Below the pieces are notes generated by a model, which saw nothing but the letters and a program-made list of their open reading frames with translations, was not told the origin of the DNA and ran no database searches. DNA of 64,000 nt from G963675935 sp963823895 (GTDB taxonomy: Bacteria > Planctomycetota > Planctomycetia > Pirellulales > Thermoguttaceae). The DNA lies in assembly GCA_963823895.1 (NCBI GenBank), contig CAWGNG010000014.1, positions 1 to 64,000 of the forward strand. Direction: 5' to 3'. Position numbers and translations under genes: made by a program. This document shows positions 27,208 through 35,923 of the stretch, piece after piece (within the stretch, counting starts at the first letter, position 1; each line of letters begins with the position of its first letter).

Positions 27208-29832
27208 ATGAAACAACTGCGAAATGCGGCGATTCTTGTCGGACTGGCGGCCTACGCGTTCTTCTTCTACGTGACGCTGCTGCCGAGCCTGTCCAGCCCG
27301 ACGGAGACATGGCGGCGCGGCACATTGGTCTGTGCGACGGCGTTGCGGCCGGAGGAATGGCTGACGGGCAACTGGTTCGGCACGCCGCCCCAATTCAGTT
27401 TGGACGATCGGGCGGTGCTCTTGCTGGCGGCCGGGTTCATTCTTGCTTGGGCCGCCGCGCTGGGCTGGTTGTTGCTTTCGCTGTTTCGCGTCACCCGCGG
27501 ACTGACGCGTCTGGAAACCGCCGTGTTCTCGATGGCCGTCGGCTTGAACTTGCTGAGCACGTGGACGCTGGCGGCGGGGCTGTTCGGGCAACTCGGCCGG
27601 ATGCGGGCCGCCGGCCTTCCGGCGTTGCTGACGTTCGCGGCCGCCGCCTGTGTGTGGTACCGGCGCCGACGCGCGAACAGGCATGGCCGAGGGCCAACAG
27701 CCTACGCACCGCTCGGCAACGTCGAAGATCTCCTCGCCCTGGCAGCGGCTCAATCCGTGGCGGGGGTGGCAGTTCAACTGCCACCCCAACAACATGCTCC
27801 ACCGCCACCCCAACAGCGCTCTGGGTCCCAACAGCGCACTGCGTCGCCGCAACGCCGCGATCAACCGTGGTCGCAGCAGTGGGCTCAGTTGCAACGCCGC
27901 GAAATGTTGGTCGCCGCTTACCGCCGCTGCGCCGGTTTTGTCGGTCGGCACTGGCTGTGGCTCGGTTTGCCGTTTGTAGCGGCGATTCTGTTGGCGGCCA
28001 TGCTGCCGCCGACCGAGTTCGACGTTTGCGAATACCATTTGCAGGCCCCGAAGGAGTTCTACCAGCACGGCCAAATCACGTTCCTCCCGCACAATGTCTA
28101 TGCCAACATGGCCCTGGGCGCCGAAATGCTCAGCCTGCTGGCGATGACGATCGTTCACGACTGGTGGTGGGGCGCGCTGGCGGGCAAGACGGTCATCGCC
28201 GCCTTCACGCCGCTCTGCGCCCTCGGGCTGCTGGCCGCCGGACGGCGCTTCTATTCGACCGCCGCGGGCGTGGTTGCGGCCCTGATCTACATCTCGATCC
28301 CCTGGCTCACTAGCACCTCCTTCATGCCGAACGTCAACGTGACCTCCTCCGGTTTGATCGAAGGGGCCTCCGCTTGTTACCTCTTCTTGGCGTTGTACGC
28401 CCTGCTGCTCTCGCGCAAGCAGGAGACGGCAGTGCAACTACCATCCCAACGGAACGTGGAACTGCCACCCCAACGCAGGCGAGATGACGACTCCGCGCAG
28501 CCAGCCAACGCCTCTTCATTGCCGTGGGGAACCTTGGCGCGGCGGGGGGACCTCCCTGAAACTCATCCGGCGGCCCTTGTCGCCCTGGCCGGTTACTTGG
28601 CCGGTGGCGCCGTGGCCACGAAATATCCGGCCGTATTGTTTGTTTTGATCCCGCTGGCAATTTGGACCTTAATCGGGCGTTCCTGGCGGAGAGAGACCGG
28701 CGGGGATCATCGGTCAGCAGGGGACTGTCCCAATTTTCGTGTCAACGAAAATGGGACTGTCCCCCTTGGGCCGCCAGCAAGAGAACTGCCTCCCCTCGAC
28801 CCGCTCGCGCCGACGCCTCTCGTTCTGAACCCTCAACCCCGAACCCTGAACCCTCTTGCGGCCTTCACTGTCTTTCTGCTGGCGGCGGCGCTCGGCTGCG
28901 GACTGTGGTTCGCCAAAAACTGGGCCCTCACCGGGAATCCCACCTACCCGCTGATGTACGGGGCCTTCCGCGGCGCCACCTGGAACGCCGACAAGGAGCG
29001 GCGATGGGAGCGGGCTCACCTTCCCCACGATTTTGAAATCGAAACGCTCGGCAAAGACTTGGGCAGCGTGCTGTTGACCAGCGAATGGATCAGTCCCTTA
29101 GTCGTGCCGCTGGCGCTGTTGGCGCTGCTGGGCTGGGGCGACAAGCCGGTGGTGGTTTGGCGGCGGCTCCGCTGGGAATTGTTGGCGTACGCATCGCTGG
29201 TCATCGCCGCCTGGTGGCTTTTCACTCATCGCATCGACCGCTTTTGGCTGCCGGTGTTGCCGGTGCTGGCGCTATTGGCCGGCGCGGGGGCTTGCTGGAA
29301 TGTCGACCCCTGGTGGCGGCGCACTCTGAAGGGGCTACTGCTGGCCGGCCTGGGGGCGAACTTCCTGATTTCGGCGGCGGGCCCACTGAACGCCTGGTTC
29401 GTCCCGCTCGACCAACTCCGCAACGACCCGCAGTGGATCACCCCCTGTCACTATTACTTGAACAACGACGCCGACCGCGGCGCGGTCTTGGCCGTCGGCG
29501 ACGCGGCCGTCTTCGATCTCAAGCCGACCGTGCTCTACAACACCTGTTTCGACGATTGCGTTTTCGAGCAGTTGGTCAGGGACAAGACCTCCAAGCACGT
29601 TCCGCCGGAGAAGCAGCTTCGCCCGGCCAACGAAATTCGCACCGAATTCGCATCGCTGCACCTCGCGTACGTCTTTGTTGATTGGGACGAAATCAAGCGA
29701 TACCGCGATACCTATGGATTCACCGATTTCGTCCAGCCGCAGGTCTTCGAACAATTGGTGAAGGAAGGAATCTTGGAACTGGTGCCGCAAAAGGTCGAAC
29801 CGTTGAAGAGAATCTATCGCGTGAAGCAGTAG
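27208..29832 (+). CDS. GT39-like membrane glycosyltransferase with repeat-encoded inserts
   Basis: The 874-residue protein has about a dozen membrane segments and resembles dolichyl-phosphate-mannose-type (GT39/ArnT-like) transferases. FDVCEYHLQAPKEFYQ in the first periplasmic loop carries the acidic residue expected of the family, and GNPTYPLMYG and YAFFFYVTLLP are typical of planctomycete members. It probably moves a lipid-linked sugar onto a lipid or protein outside the membrane. Three low-complexity stretches at about residues 184-235, 405-440 and 500-550 are encoded by palindromic repeats (QLPPQQHAPPPPQQ, QLPSQRNVELPPQR, GDCPNFRVNENGTVPLG) without breaking the frame. They make the protein longer than usual. 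It follows the small membrane protein by two bases. Confidence 0.8.
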   Translation: MKQLRNAAILVGLAAYAFFFYVTLLPSLSSPTETWRRGTLVCATALRPEEWLTGNWFGTPPQFSLDDRAVLLLAAGFILAWAAALGWLLLSLFRVTRGLTRLETAVFSMAVGLNLLSTWTLAAGLFGQLGRMRAAGLPALLTFAAAACVWYRRRRANRHGRGPTAYAPLGNVEDLLALAAAQSVAGVAVQLPPQQHAPPPPQQRSGSQQRTASPQRRDQPWSQQWAQLQRREMLVAAYRRCAGFVGRHWLWLGLPFVAAILLAAMLPPTEFDVCEYHLQAPKEFYQHGQITFLPHNVYANMALGAEMLSLLAMTIVHDWWWGALAGKTVIAAFTPLCALGLLAAGRRFYSTAAGVVAALIYISIPWLTSTSFMPNVNVTSSGLIEGASACYLFLALYALLLSRKQETAVQLPSQRNVELPPQRRRDDDSAQPANASSLPWGTLARRGDLPETHPAALVALAGYLAGGAVATKYPAVLFVLIPLAIWTLIGRSWRRETGGDHRSAGDCPNFRVNENGTVPLGPPARELPPLDPLAPTPLVLNPQPRTLNPLAAFTVFLLAAALGCGLWFAKNWALTGNPTYPLMYGAFRGATWNADKERRWERAHLPHDFEIETLGKDLGSVLLTSEWISPLVVPLALLALLGWGDKPVVVWRRLRWELLAYASLVIAAWWLFTHRIDRFWLPVLPVLALLAGAGACWNVDPWWRRTLKGLLLAGLGANFLISAAGPLNAWFVPLDQLRNDPQWITPCHYYLNNDADRGAVLAVGDAAVFDLKPTVLYNTCFDDCVFEQLVRDKTSKHVPPEKQLRPANEIRTEFASLHLAYVFVDWDEIKRYRDTYGFTDFVQPQVFEQLVKEGILELVPQKVEPLKRIYRVKQ
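27762..27790. repeat. Palindromic repeat, family E, inside the GT39-like gene
   Basis: GGGGTGGCAGTT and AACTGCCACCCC arms lie in frame inside the coding sequence and encode a VAVQLPPQ stretch. Related half-copies follow at 28429-28474 in the same gene. Confidence 0.75.
28720..28764. repeat. Palindromic repeat, family A, inside the GT39-like gene
   Basis: GGGGACTGTCCC, an ATTTTCGT/ACGAAAAT stem and a second GGGACTGTCCCC form a 45-base palindrome that encodes GDCPNFRVNENGTVP in frame. Intergenic copies are at 37820-37865 and 56720-56765. Confidence 0.8.
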
Positions 29833-29989
29833 AAACCCCTTCAGTCCGGGAACAACCGTTTATTGACTGTCAGACTGACAGTGTCGGGAATAGCCGGGTG
29901 CTGGAATTCGCAAAACCGTGGTGTTCTTCGAGCCACGGTGGCGCTGTCCTACGTCGTTTCCATTCTGCGGTCCGGAATGGCTCACTGCC

Positions 29990-30209
29990 CCACCGGCCCC
30001 GTGCCGGTGGAGCCGGTGATTGGTCGCTACCACCGCAACAAGCCACAACAGCCGCCCCCGCCGACCCTGTGTCGGTGGAGCGAATGATGGGCATCACAGG
30101 GCGGTAGCGGTCAATCGTTCCGACCACCGGCACAGGGCCGGTGGAGCGGTGTGTGGGGGCTCTCGCTGGTAGCGGCCAGTCACTTGCTCCACCGACACAG
30201 GGTCGGTGG
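29990..30209. repeat. Cluster of four CCACCGRCNCNG-type palindromes
   Basis: Four imperfect palindromes of about 21 bases (29990-30010, 30058-30078, 30123-30142, 30189-30209), each with CCACCGG/C or CGACC arms and a GGTGGAGC flank, lie in the 517-base gap between the GT39-like gene and the next small gene. I see no gene in this stretch. Confidence 0.65.
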
Positions 30210-30349
30210 GGGCCGAGGAACGGAGCAAAAACTGCGGTAGTGGTTTGAAATCTGAGCGGCTTGTGTACCGCCCGTGGGTCGGCGTAGAATGTCCTTCTCA
30301 ATAGGGGGCGTATTCTGCCAGGCGAAAGACAGAACGGGGAGGCGATGTG

Positions 30350-30601
30350 ATGAGCTTGTTCAATCTGAACGACGAAAAGGGATTTGACGCGGTGCGCAAG
30401 ATGTTTGGGCCGACAGAGATTGACCGCCAAATCCGACGGGCAATCCAATTCTGTTGGATGAGCCTTCCAAAGGAAAAACGCAATGTCGATGAATTGGAAC
30501 GGCAGATTCGTCGCATCTTCGACCGTGCCCTCCGAGACGCCCGTGAAGATTTCGACAGCTTCTTCGGCAAGAACTTTTTCGGTAAGGAAAGTCCAAAATA
30601 G
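30350..30601 (+). CDS. Small hypothetical helical protein
   Basis: This 83-residue, highly charged protein (RQIRRAIQFCWMSLPKEKR, ELERQIRRIFDRALRDARED) is predicted to be mostly helical. I do not recognise the family. The ATG at 30350 follows a strong GGGGAGG box by seven bases, which supports real translation. It lies about 90 bases before infA in the same direction and could be part of the same transcript. No membrane segment or signal peptide. Confidence 0.65.
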   Translation: MSLFNLNDEKGFDAVRKMFGPTEIDRQIRRAIQFCWMSLPKEKRNVDELERQIRRIFDRALRDAREDFDSFFGKNFFGKESPK

Positions 30602-30692
30602 GCTGCGGGCTAGACACCCTGCGGAAAAATGATAGGATAGGGGGATTCTGAACGACGCCATCCGGCCGAGCGGTCCCTCTTGTGGGTGATGT

Positions 30693-30914
30693 ATGGGGAA
30701 AAAGGAAGAAGCCATCGAGGTCGAGGGCAATGTGACCGAAGCCCTCGCCAATACCCGGTTTCGGGTGCAACTGGAAAGCGGTCATACCATCATTGCCCAC
30801 GTCGCCGGCAAGATGCGAAAACACTTCATCCGCATCGTGCCGGGCGATCGGGTTCGCGTGGAACTCTCCCCCTACGATCTGACGAAGGGGCGGATCACCT
30901 TCCGTGAACGCTAA
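30693..30914 (+). CDS. infA: Translation initiation factor IF-1
   Basis: The 73-residue product is the single OB-fold initiation factor that occupies the ribosomal A site during initiation. It shows the family core EVEGNVTEALANTRFRVQLE, HVAGKMRKHFIRI and PGDRVRVELSPYDLTKGRI. Length is standard. It is unusual in lying away from a ribosomal protein operon, next to lysA, whose GTG start overlaps the last 11 bases of infA. Planctomycete genomes often carry more than one infA-like gene, so this may be one of several. Confidence 0.95.
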   Translation: MGKKEEAIEVEGNVTEALANTRFRVQLESGHTIIAHVAGKMRKHFIRIVPGDRVRVELSPYDLTKGRITFRER

Positions 30915-32262
30915 TTCACGCACTCAGATTGCCGGCGTGCCGGTCGCCGAGTTGGCCCGGCGTTTTGGAACGCCTACCTTCGTCTACGACGCCGCCATGA
31001 TCCGCCGCCGCATCGCCGATTTGGCGGCCTTCGACGTCGTTCGTTACGCCGAAAAAGCCTGCTCGAACCTCGCCGTTCTCGACCTGGTCCGCCGCGCGGG
31101 CGGGCTGGTCGATACGGTCAGCGCGGGCGAAATCCTACGTGCCTTGGCCGCCGGCTTTCTGCCCGAGGCGGAAAAGGGGACAGAGGCGGAAAAGGGGACA
31201 GGCACCTTTTGCCGGAACGGCCCTGCGGGTGCTTCGCACAAAAGGTGCCTGTCCCCTTTTCCGCCTCCGCCGCCGATCGTCTACACGGCCGACATCTTCA
31301 ATGCCGAATCGCTCGATCTCTGCGTCGATCGCAACGTCCACGTCAACTGCGGCTCGGCGGACATGATCGACCAGCTCGGCTCGCGGGCGCCCGGCCGGGA
31401 CATTACGCTGCGGGTGAATCCCGGCTTCGGCCACGGCCACAGCCAGAAAACCAATACCGGCGGCAAACAGGCGAAGCACGGCATCTGGCACACGCAGATC
31501 GCCGAGTGTCTCGACCGCGCTGGCCGCTATCGTCTTACGGTAACGGGCCTGCACGTCCACATCGGCTCGGGCACCGACCTGGAACATCTCTCGCAAGTTT
31601 GCGGGGCGTTGGAAGAAGCCGCGGCCGAGGCCGGACCTTCGCTGCGCTCGATCAGCGTCGGCGGCGGCCTGCCGACGATCTACCGCCCCGGCGACGCCTA
31701 CGTCGATCTGCCCGCCTACTTTGCCAAGTGTGATGCCATGCGGCGGCGGCTTGCAGAACGCTTCGGCCACGCGGTGCGATTGGAGATCGAGCCCGGCCGA
31801 TATATCGCGGCGGAGAGTGGGTATCTCGTGGCCGAGATTCGGGCGATCAAGCGGCAAGACGACAACACGTTTTATCTGCTCGACGCCGGCTTCAACAATC
31901 TCGCCCGCCCAATCCTTTACGGCGCATATCATCCGATGTCGATCGTGCCGGCCGACGGCAACGCGCACCGGCCGGAGCGGGAGGTGATTGTCGGCGGCCC
32001 GTTGTGCGAATCGGGCGACATCTTCACACAGGAGGAGGGCGGCTTCGTTTCCACCCGCCGCTTGCCCGAGGCCACGGTGGGCGAACTGCTAGTGATCGAA
32101 TGCGCCGGGGCGTATGGTTTTGTGATGGGCTCGAACTACAATTCCCGCCCGCTGGCGGCCGAAGTCCTGATCGACGCCGGCCAGCCCCATCTCGTTCGCC
32201 GCCGGCAGACGTTCGAGGACCTCATCCGCGGCGAAGAGATTCCCGCTTGCGAAGCGAAGTAA
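30904..32262 (+). CDS. lysA: Diaminopimelate decarboxylase with a palindrome-encoded insert
   Basis: This 452-residue fold-type III PLP enzyme makes lysine from meso-diaminopimelate. The PLP lysine is in YAEKACSN near residue 49 (usually YALKAN). LHVHIGSG, SVGGGLP, LEIEPGRYI, GPLCESGDIF and AGAYGFVMGSNYNSRP are the expected cofactor and substrate motifs. Residues about 94-122 are an extra loop encoded by a perfect palindrome (31183-31267); ordinary LysA goes almost directly from AGFLPE to IVYT here, so the insert lengthens a surface loop without touching motifs. The start is a GTG overlapping infA, implying translational coupling. Confidence 0.93.
   Translation: MNANSRTQIAGVPVAELARRFGTPTFVYDAAMIRRRIADLAAFDVVRYAEKACSNLAVLDLVRRAGGLVDTVSAGEILRALAAGFLPEAEKGTEAEKGTGTFCRNGPAGASHKRCLSPFPPPPPIVYTADIFNAESLDLCVDRNVHVNCGSADMIDQLGSRAPGRDITLRVNPGFGHGHSQKTNTGGKQAKHGIWHTQIAECLDRAGRYRLTVTGLHVHIGSGTDLEHLSQVCGALEEAAAEAGPSLRSISVGGGLPTIYRPGDAYVDLPAYFAKCDAMRRRLAERFGHAVRLEIEPGRYIAAESGYLVAEIRAIKRQDDNTFYLLDAGFNNLARPILYGAYHPMSIVPADGNAHRPEREVIVGGPLCESGDIFTQEEGGFVSTRRLPEATVGELLVIECAGAYGFVMGSNYNSRPLAAEVLIDAGQPHLVRRRQTFEDLIRGEEIPACEAK
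31183..31267. repeat. Palindromic repeat, family B, inside lysA
   Basis: Perfect 28-base arms (31183-31210 and 31240-31267) flank a 29-base loop. The loop is nearly identical to that of the copy at 43259-43337 in the helicase gene. Part of the left arm is duplicated just upstream (about 31168-31183). The element encodes EKGTGTFCRNGPAGASHK and keeps the lysA frame. Confidence 0.9.
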
Positions 32263-32308
32263 CCCGCCGCGTCAGAATAACCTGACCGATTCGCCTAACC
32301 ATGTCCTG

Positions 32309-32444
32309 ATGGGTTTTGACAAACAAAATCGGTAATGTGTCTGTAGGGAACGCCCTCCGCGGCGTTCCGGGCGGCGGAACGGGACGGAGCCCGTTCCCTA
32401 CAGCGCCCGGCATGGCGCCGCCGGTTTTGTTTGTCAAAATCCAT
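32309..32444. mobile_element. MITE with IS630-type ends
   Basis: The ends ATGGGTTTTGACAAACAAAA (32309 on) and the matching inverted end finishing at 32444 agree at 22 of 24 positions. They are nearly identical to the terminus of the IS630 element at 9812-11124. The 136-base body has no coding capacity and contains a GTAGGGAACG...CGTTCCCTAC palindrome of the family next to it. It was probably moved in trans by an IS630-type transposase. Confidence 0.8.
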
Positions 32445-34581
32445 TAGGGAACGCCCTCCGCGGCGTTCCGGGAGCCGTGAAAAACGGCATTTTCCCCGCT
32501 GGCACGGAACGCCGCGGAGGGCGTTCCCTACAGGCCACTAGATCGCGCAGCGCAGGCGCGGGCTGGCGATAGGGCGTTTTCGCCATATAGAGTTGTACTC
32601 TCGCGATGATATTCTTCGCCAACGCCGGATTGTGTTGCAACGTGGCCAGATCGAGCGCCTTGTGACCGACGTCCACCGCCTCGGAGAAGCGGCCGGCTGC
32701 GGCGTATGCGGCGGCGAGGGTATCGAGAACCGTCGCTTCGCGGCCATTCGGCAACTTGGAGGCGTGCTCGGCCAGAAACACGGCTTCCGCCGCATTGCGA
32801 AACGCCGCTTTGGGACAGGTCGCCCGCAGCCAAGCCAGCTCATTCAAAGCCACCAAATCGTCGGAGTCGATTTGCAGGGCGGTGTGATAACAAGAGATCG
32901 CCTCCTCGAATCGCCCTTGCTGCGACAACGCGCGGCCGAGGGCGCAATAGGCTTTGACAAAGTTGCGATTGGCGTCGATCGCCCTCTGAAACTCGCCGAT
33001 CGCCTCGTCCATCCGTCCCAAGGAAGCCAACGCATTTCCGAGATTTAAGTGCGCGTCGGCATAGTCGGGCTTCGTCCGCAAAGCATCGTGGTAGAGAACC
33101 ATCGCGTCTCGATAAAGCGGCGTCGCCTCGTCGCTCCATCCGTGTTCTATCAAAACCTTTCCCTCATCCGCTAACAGATTGCCAAGGTTGTTTTGCACCA
33201 ACCAGCAGCCAGGATTCCGATCGAGGGTCGTCCGATAGAGCGTCTCCATATCGGCGTACATGCGGCTTTGACGGAAGGTCAGCGTGGCCAGAATCGCCAG
33301 CAGGGCGAAACAGAGGATGTGCGAAAGCGAAAACGCTTTCGGTGTTTGCGACGCCGCAAGCGGCTTGGCAGCCCCGTATCGCGCCAATGTCGCAAACAGC
33401 GCGGCCAGGGCGGCGCAGGGGACGATCATCGCGGCGTACTGCCAATGGTCGGCCACCAGCGAGTATTGCATGAAGATGATATCGGCGAAGCCCAGCACCG
33501 GCAGCAGCAGGGCCACGTAGCAGACGATTAGCATCACTACCGGCCGCCCCCACGAACGTCGGCGCCACCATGCGACCGCCAATATGACCGCCAGCAGCAC
33601 GCCGGGGAGATACGCCCAGAGGTCGCGCTCGCCGATCGTCCAGCGCGGATAGACGAAGATGAGATTGACCGGCCAGAGCACTTTCCAGAAGTAGAACCAG
33701 ACGGCGCAGCCGGCCACGGCGGCGCGGCCGAGCAGTCCGTCGGACCGCACGACGGTATCGGCAATGCCGGTGTGCTGCTTGCTAACTTCGACCCAAACCA
33801 TCAGCGCGGCAACCAGCACGAAAGGGAGCACCCGCAGCAGATCGCGTCGCCCGATGCGGCCGCGCTGCCACCAGGTGCAGGCCAACAGCACGACCGGCAG
33901 CGTCAACACCAGCCCCTTAGCCAAGGCGGAGAGAAGGAAGAGGCCGACCGCGGCCGCCAGTTGCCACCAACTCCCGTCGCGCTCGTGCCGCAGATAGAAG
34001 AGCATCGCCAACAACGCCAGCGGCAGCGACAGCAGCCCCTTCAATTGCGCGATCCACGCCACGCTCTCGACGTTGACCGGGTGCAGCGCGAAGATCGCCG
34101 CCGCGAGCATGGCCCCCGGCATCCCCAAGCGTTCCAAAATTCGCCATACAAGAACTGCCGAGAGGGCGTGCAGAGCGATGTTGACCAGGTGGAATCCGAG
34201 CGGATCGAGGCCCCACGCCTTGTGTTCAAGCCAATAGACCGTGAACGTCAGCGGCCAATAATTGATGTACTCGCCCGAGAGCCACGCCTGCTTCAGCCCA
34301 TCGGGCCGATTGATCACGGGATTGTGCAGCAGATGAAGGTCGTCGTCCCAAACGAACCCGCCGTGCCACGCCGGCTGATACGCCAAGAATACGGCGACAA
34401 CCAGGGCGGCGGCCGCCAGCCATTTTCGGCGGTTCTTGCGTTGCGGTGCAGCCGCCGGCGCCGTACTGCCGCCGATAGCCCCCGCACGGTCGGACGAGTT
34501 GTTCGCGACGAAAGGATCGCTTGCTTGCCCCGCACGATTACGGTCAGGCGGCGATAGTCCCTTCTTTCGATGGCGGCTCAT
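32434..34581 (-). CDS. Membrane protein with C-terminal TPR repeats (TMTC-like)
   Basis: The 715-residue protein has about ten membrane segments in its first 450 residues. It has FVWDDDLHLLHNP in the first outer loop, as in TMTC/PMT-like membrane proteins, then TPR repeats (WLVQNNLGNLL, ADAHLNLGNALASLGRMDEAI, VKAYCALGRALSQQGRFEEAI) at about 470-620. Such proteins may act as glycosyltransferases or as scaffolds; neither can be shown here. The last 33 residues or so are encoded by a palindromic repeat and the end of a MITE, which also provides the stop (FPNGF-stop), so the natural C terminus was displaced. It is divergent from the serine acetyltransferase gene. Confidence 0.75.
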   Translation of the reverse strand: MSRHRKKGLSPPDRNRAGQASDPFVANNSSDRAGAIGGSTAPAAAPQRKNRRKWLAAAALVVAVFLAYQPAWHGGFVWDDDLHLLHNPVINRPDGLKQAWLSGEYINYWPLTFTVYWLEHKAWGLDPLGFHLVNIALHALSAVLVWRILERLGMPGAMLAAAIFALHPVNVESVAWIAQLKGLLSLPLALLAMLFYLRHERDGSWWQLAAAVGLFLLSALAKGLVLTLPVVLLACTWWQRGRIGRRDLLRVLPFVLVAALMVWVEVSKQHTGIADTVVRSDGLLGRAAVAGCAVWFYFWKVLWPVNLIFVYPRWTIGERDLWAYLPGVLLAVILAVAWWRRRSWGRPVVMLIVCYVALLLPVLGFADIIFMQYSLVADHWQYAAMIVPCAALAALFATLARYGAAKPLAASQTPKAFSLSHILCFALLAILATLTFRQSRMYADMETLYRTTLDRNPGCWLVQNNLGNLLADEGKVLIEHGWSDEATPLYRDAMVLYHDALRTKPDYADAHLNLGNALASLGRMDEAIGEFQRAIDANRNFVKAYCALGRALSQQGRFEEAISCYHTALQIDSDDLVALNELAWLRATCPKAAFRNAAEAVFLAEHASKLPNGREATVLDTLAAAYAAAGRFSEAVDVGHKALDLATLQHNPALAKNIIARVQLYMAKTPYRQPAPALRDLVACRERPPRRSVPAGKMPFFTAPGTPRRAFPNGF
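32445..32530. repeat. Palindromic repeat, family G
   Basis: Perfect 26-base arms (32445-32470 and 32505-32530) with TAGGGAACGCCCTCCGCGG sequence. It abuts the MITE and lies within the 3' end of the TPR gene. Confidence 0.85.
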
Positions 34582-34694
34582 GGGGCGTCACCTGGGCAGA
34601 GCGCGGGCGTACCACCAAATCTTATCACGAATTCGCCGGCCCGCCAATCGACCGGCGATTCCGCGCAGGGCCGATCAGTTCTTCAAATAGGGAC

Positions 34695-34765
34695 TGTAGG
34701 AGGCGACTCCCGTCGCCGATTTTGTGGCCGTTTCGAGGACTCGGCGACGGGAGTCGCCTCCTACA
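34695..34765. repeat. Palindromic repeat, family D, second copy
   Basis: Perfect 25-base arms (34695-34719 and 34741-34765) around a 21-base loop, the same family as 19750-19821. It lies between the divergent TPR and serine acetyltransferase genes. Confidence 0.85.
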
Positions 34766-34864
34766 TGCCCTACTGCCGGCGGACATTGCGAACCCGCAAG
34801 CGGCTCGGATTGTGCTGGGAGACCGCTTGATTTTGCCCGGGCTTGCGGCTAACATTCCAGTGCC

Positions 34865-35818
34865 ATGTCCACCGACCTTCGACTGAAAGAAGACCTGCCG
34901 ATCCTCACCGAGCGGATCGTCGACACCTACGCCGAAGTCGGCAGCATCAGCCACCTGGGCTACTGCCCGCTGCCGAATTACGAGACGATCATCGCCGCGA
35001 CCGAAGACCTCAAGGAGATCCTCTATCCCGGTTATCGCCGCCGCGACGGCCTGCACCTGGGCAACGTCACCTACCACGTCGGCGATCTGATCGACGGCCT
35101 GCACGACACGCTCACCGCGCAGATCGGCCGCGCCATCCTGCACGAGGCGATGAAGAAGGGCCAGTGCGACCCGCAGCAGGCGGGACAATTCGAGCGCCTC
35201 GGCCAAGCCAAAGCGATCGAGTTCCTCGAACAGTTGCCCGATCTGCGCAAGATTCTGGCGATGGACGTGAAAGCGGCCTACGACGGCGACCCCGCCTGCA
35301 AGTCGCTGGACGAGGTGATCTTCTGCTATCCCGGCCTGGAGGCCGTCTCCGTCTACCGCCTCGCCCATCTCCTGCACAAGCTCGAAGTCCCGCTGATCCC
35401 GCGGATGATGACCGAGTGGGCCCACGCCCGCACCGGCATCGACATCCACCCCGGCGCCGCCATCGGCCGCTACTTCTTCATCGACCACGGCACGGGCGTG
35501 GTGATCGGCGAAACCACCGCGATCGGCGACTGGGTGAAGCTCTATCAAGGCGTAACCCTCGGCGCGCGAAGTTTTGCCACCGACACCGACGGCAATCTCG
35601 TCCGCGGCGTCAAGCGCCACCCCACGATCGAAGACCACGTGGTGATCTACGCCAACGCCACGATCCTCGGCGGCAGCACCGTGGTCGGCCACGACTCGAT
35701 CATCGGCTCGAACGTCTGGTTGACCCGCTCCGTCGCCCCGGGCAGCATCGTGGCGATGGAGAGCCCGAGGCTGCGAATCGGCGGCGACGATCCGTCGGAT
35801 TTCTCCTGGACGATATGA
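34865..35818 (+). CDS. cysE: Serine O-acetyltransferase
   Basis: This 317-residue protein makes O-acetylserine, the carbon acceptor for cysteine synthesis. The C-terminal left-handed beta-helix shows the hexapeptide pattern and signatures GIDIHPGAAIGRYFFIDHGTG (histidine-aspartate catalytic pair), VVIGETTAIGDWVKLYQGVTLG and ANATILGGSTVVGHDSIIGSNVWL. The long helical N-terminal domain is typical of the EpsC/SrpH-type enzymes rather than short CysE. Cytoplasmic. No cysteine synthase is nearby. The ATG at 34865 starts the motif-bearing frame; no strong ribosome binding site is visible. Confidence 0.92.
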   Translation: MSTDLRLKEDLPILTERIVDTYAEVGSISHLGYCPLPNYETIIAATEDLKEILYPGYRRRDGLHLGNVTYHVGDLIDGLHDTLTAQIGRAILHEAMKKGQCDPQQAGQFERLGQAKAIEFLEQLPDLRKILAMDVKAAYDGDPACKSLDEVIFCYPGLEAVSVYRLAHLLHKLEVPLIPRMMTEWAHARTGIDIHPGAAIGRYFFIDHGTGVVIGETTAIGDWVKLYQGVTLGARSFATDTDGNLVRGVKRHPTIEDHVVIYANATILGGSTVVGHDSIIGSNVWLTRSVAPGSIVAMESPRLRIGGDDPSDFSWTI

Positions 35819-35923
35819 CGCGGTGCCTCCGCCGGCCGCTTGCGGCTTCGCACGAATTCATCCAACGCGGCACTTTCTCCGTTTTCGCATTCCTGCTATG
35901 CTGGGGGTCGGAGGATGCCCCCC

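Noticed and set aside
27175..28437. Open minus-strand frame across the GT39-like gene
   Set aside because: Low-complexity antisense text opposite a membrane protein; no start signal or family.
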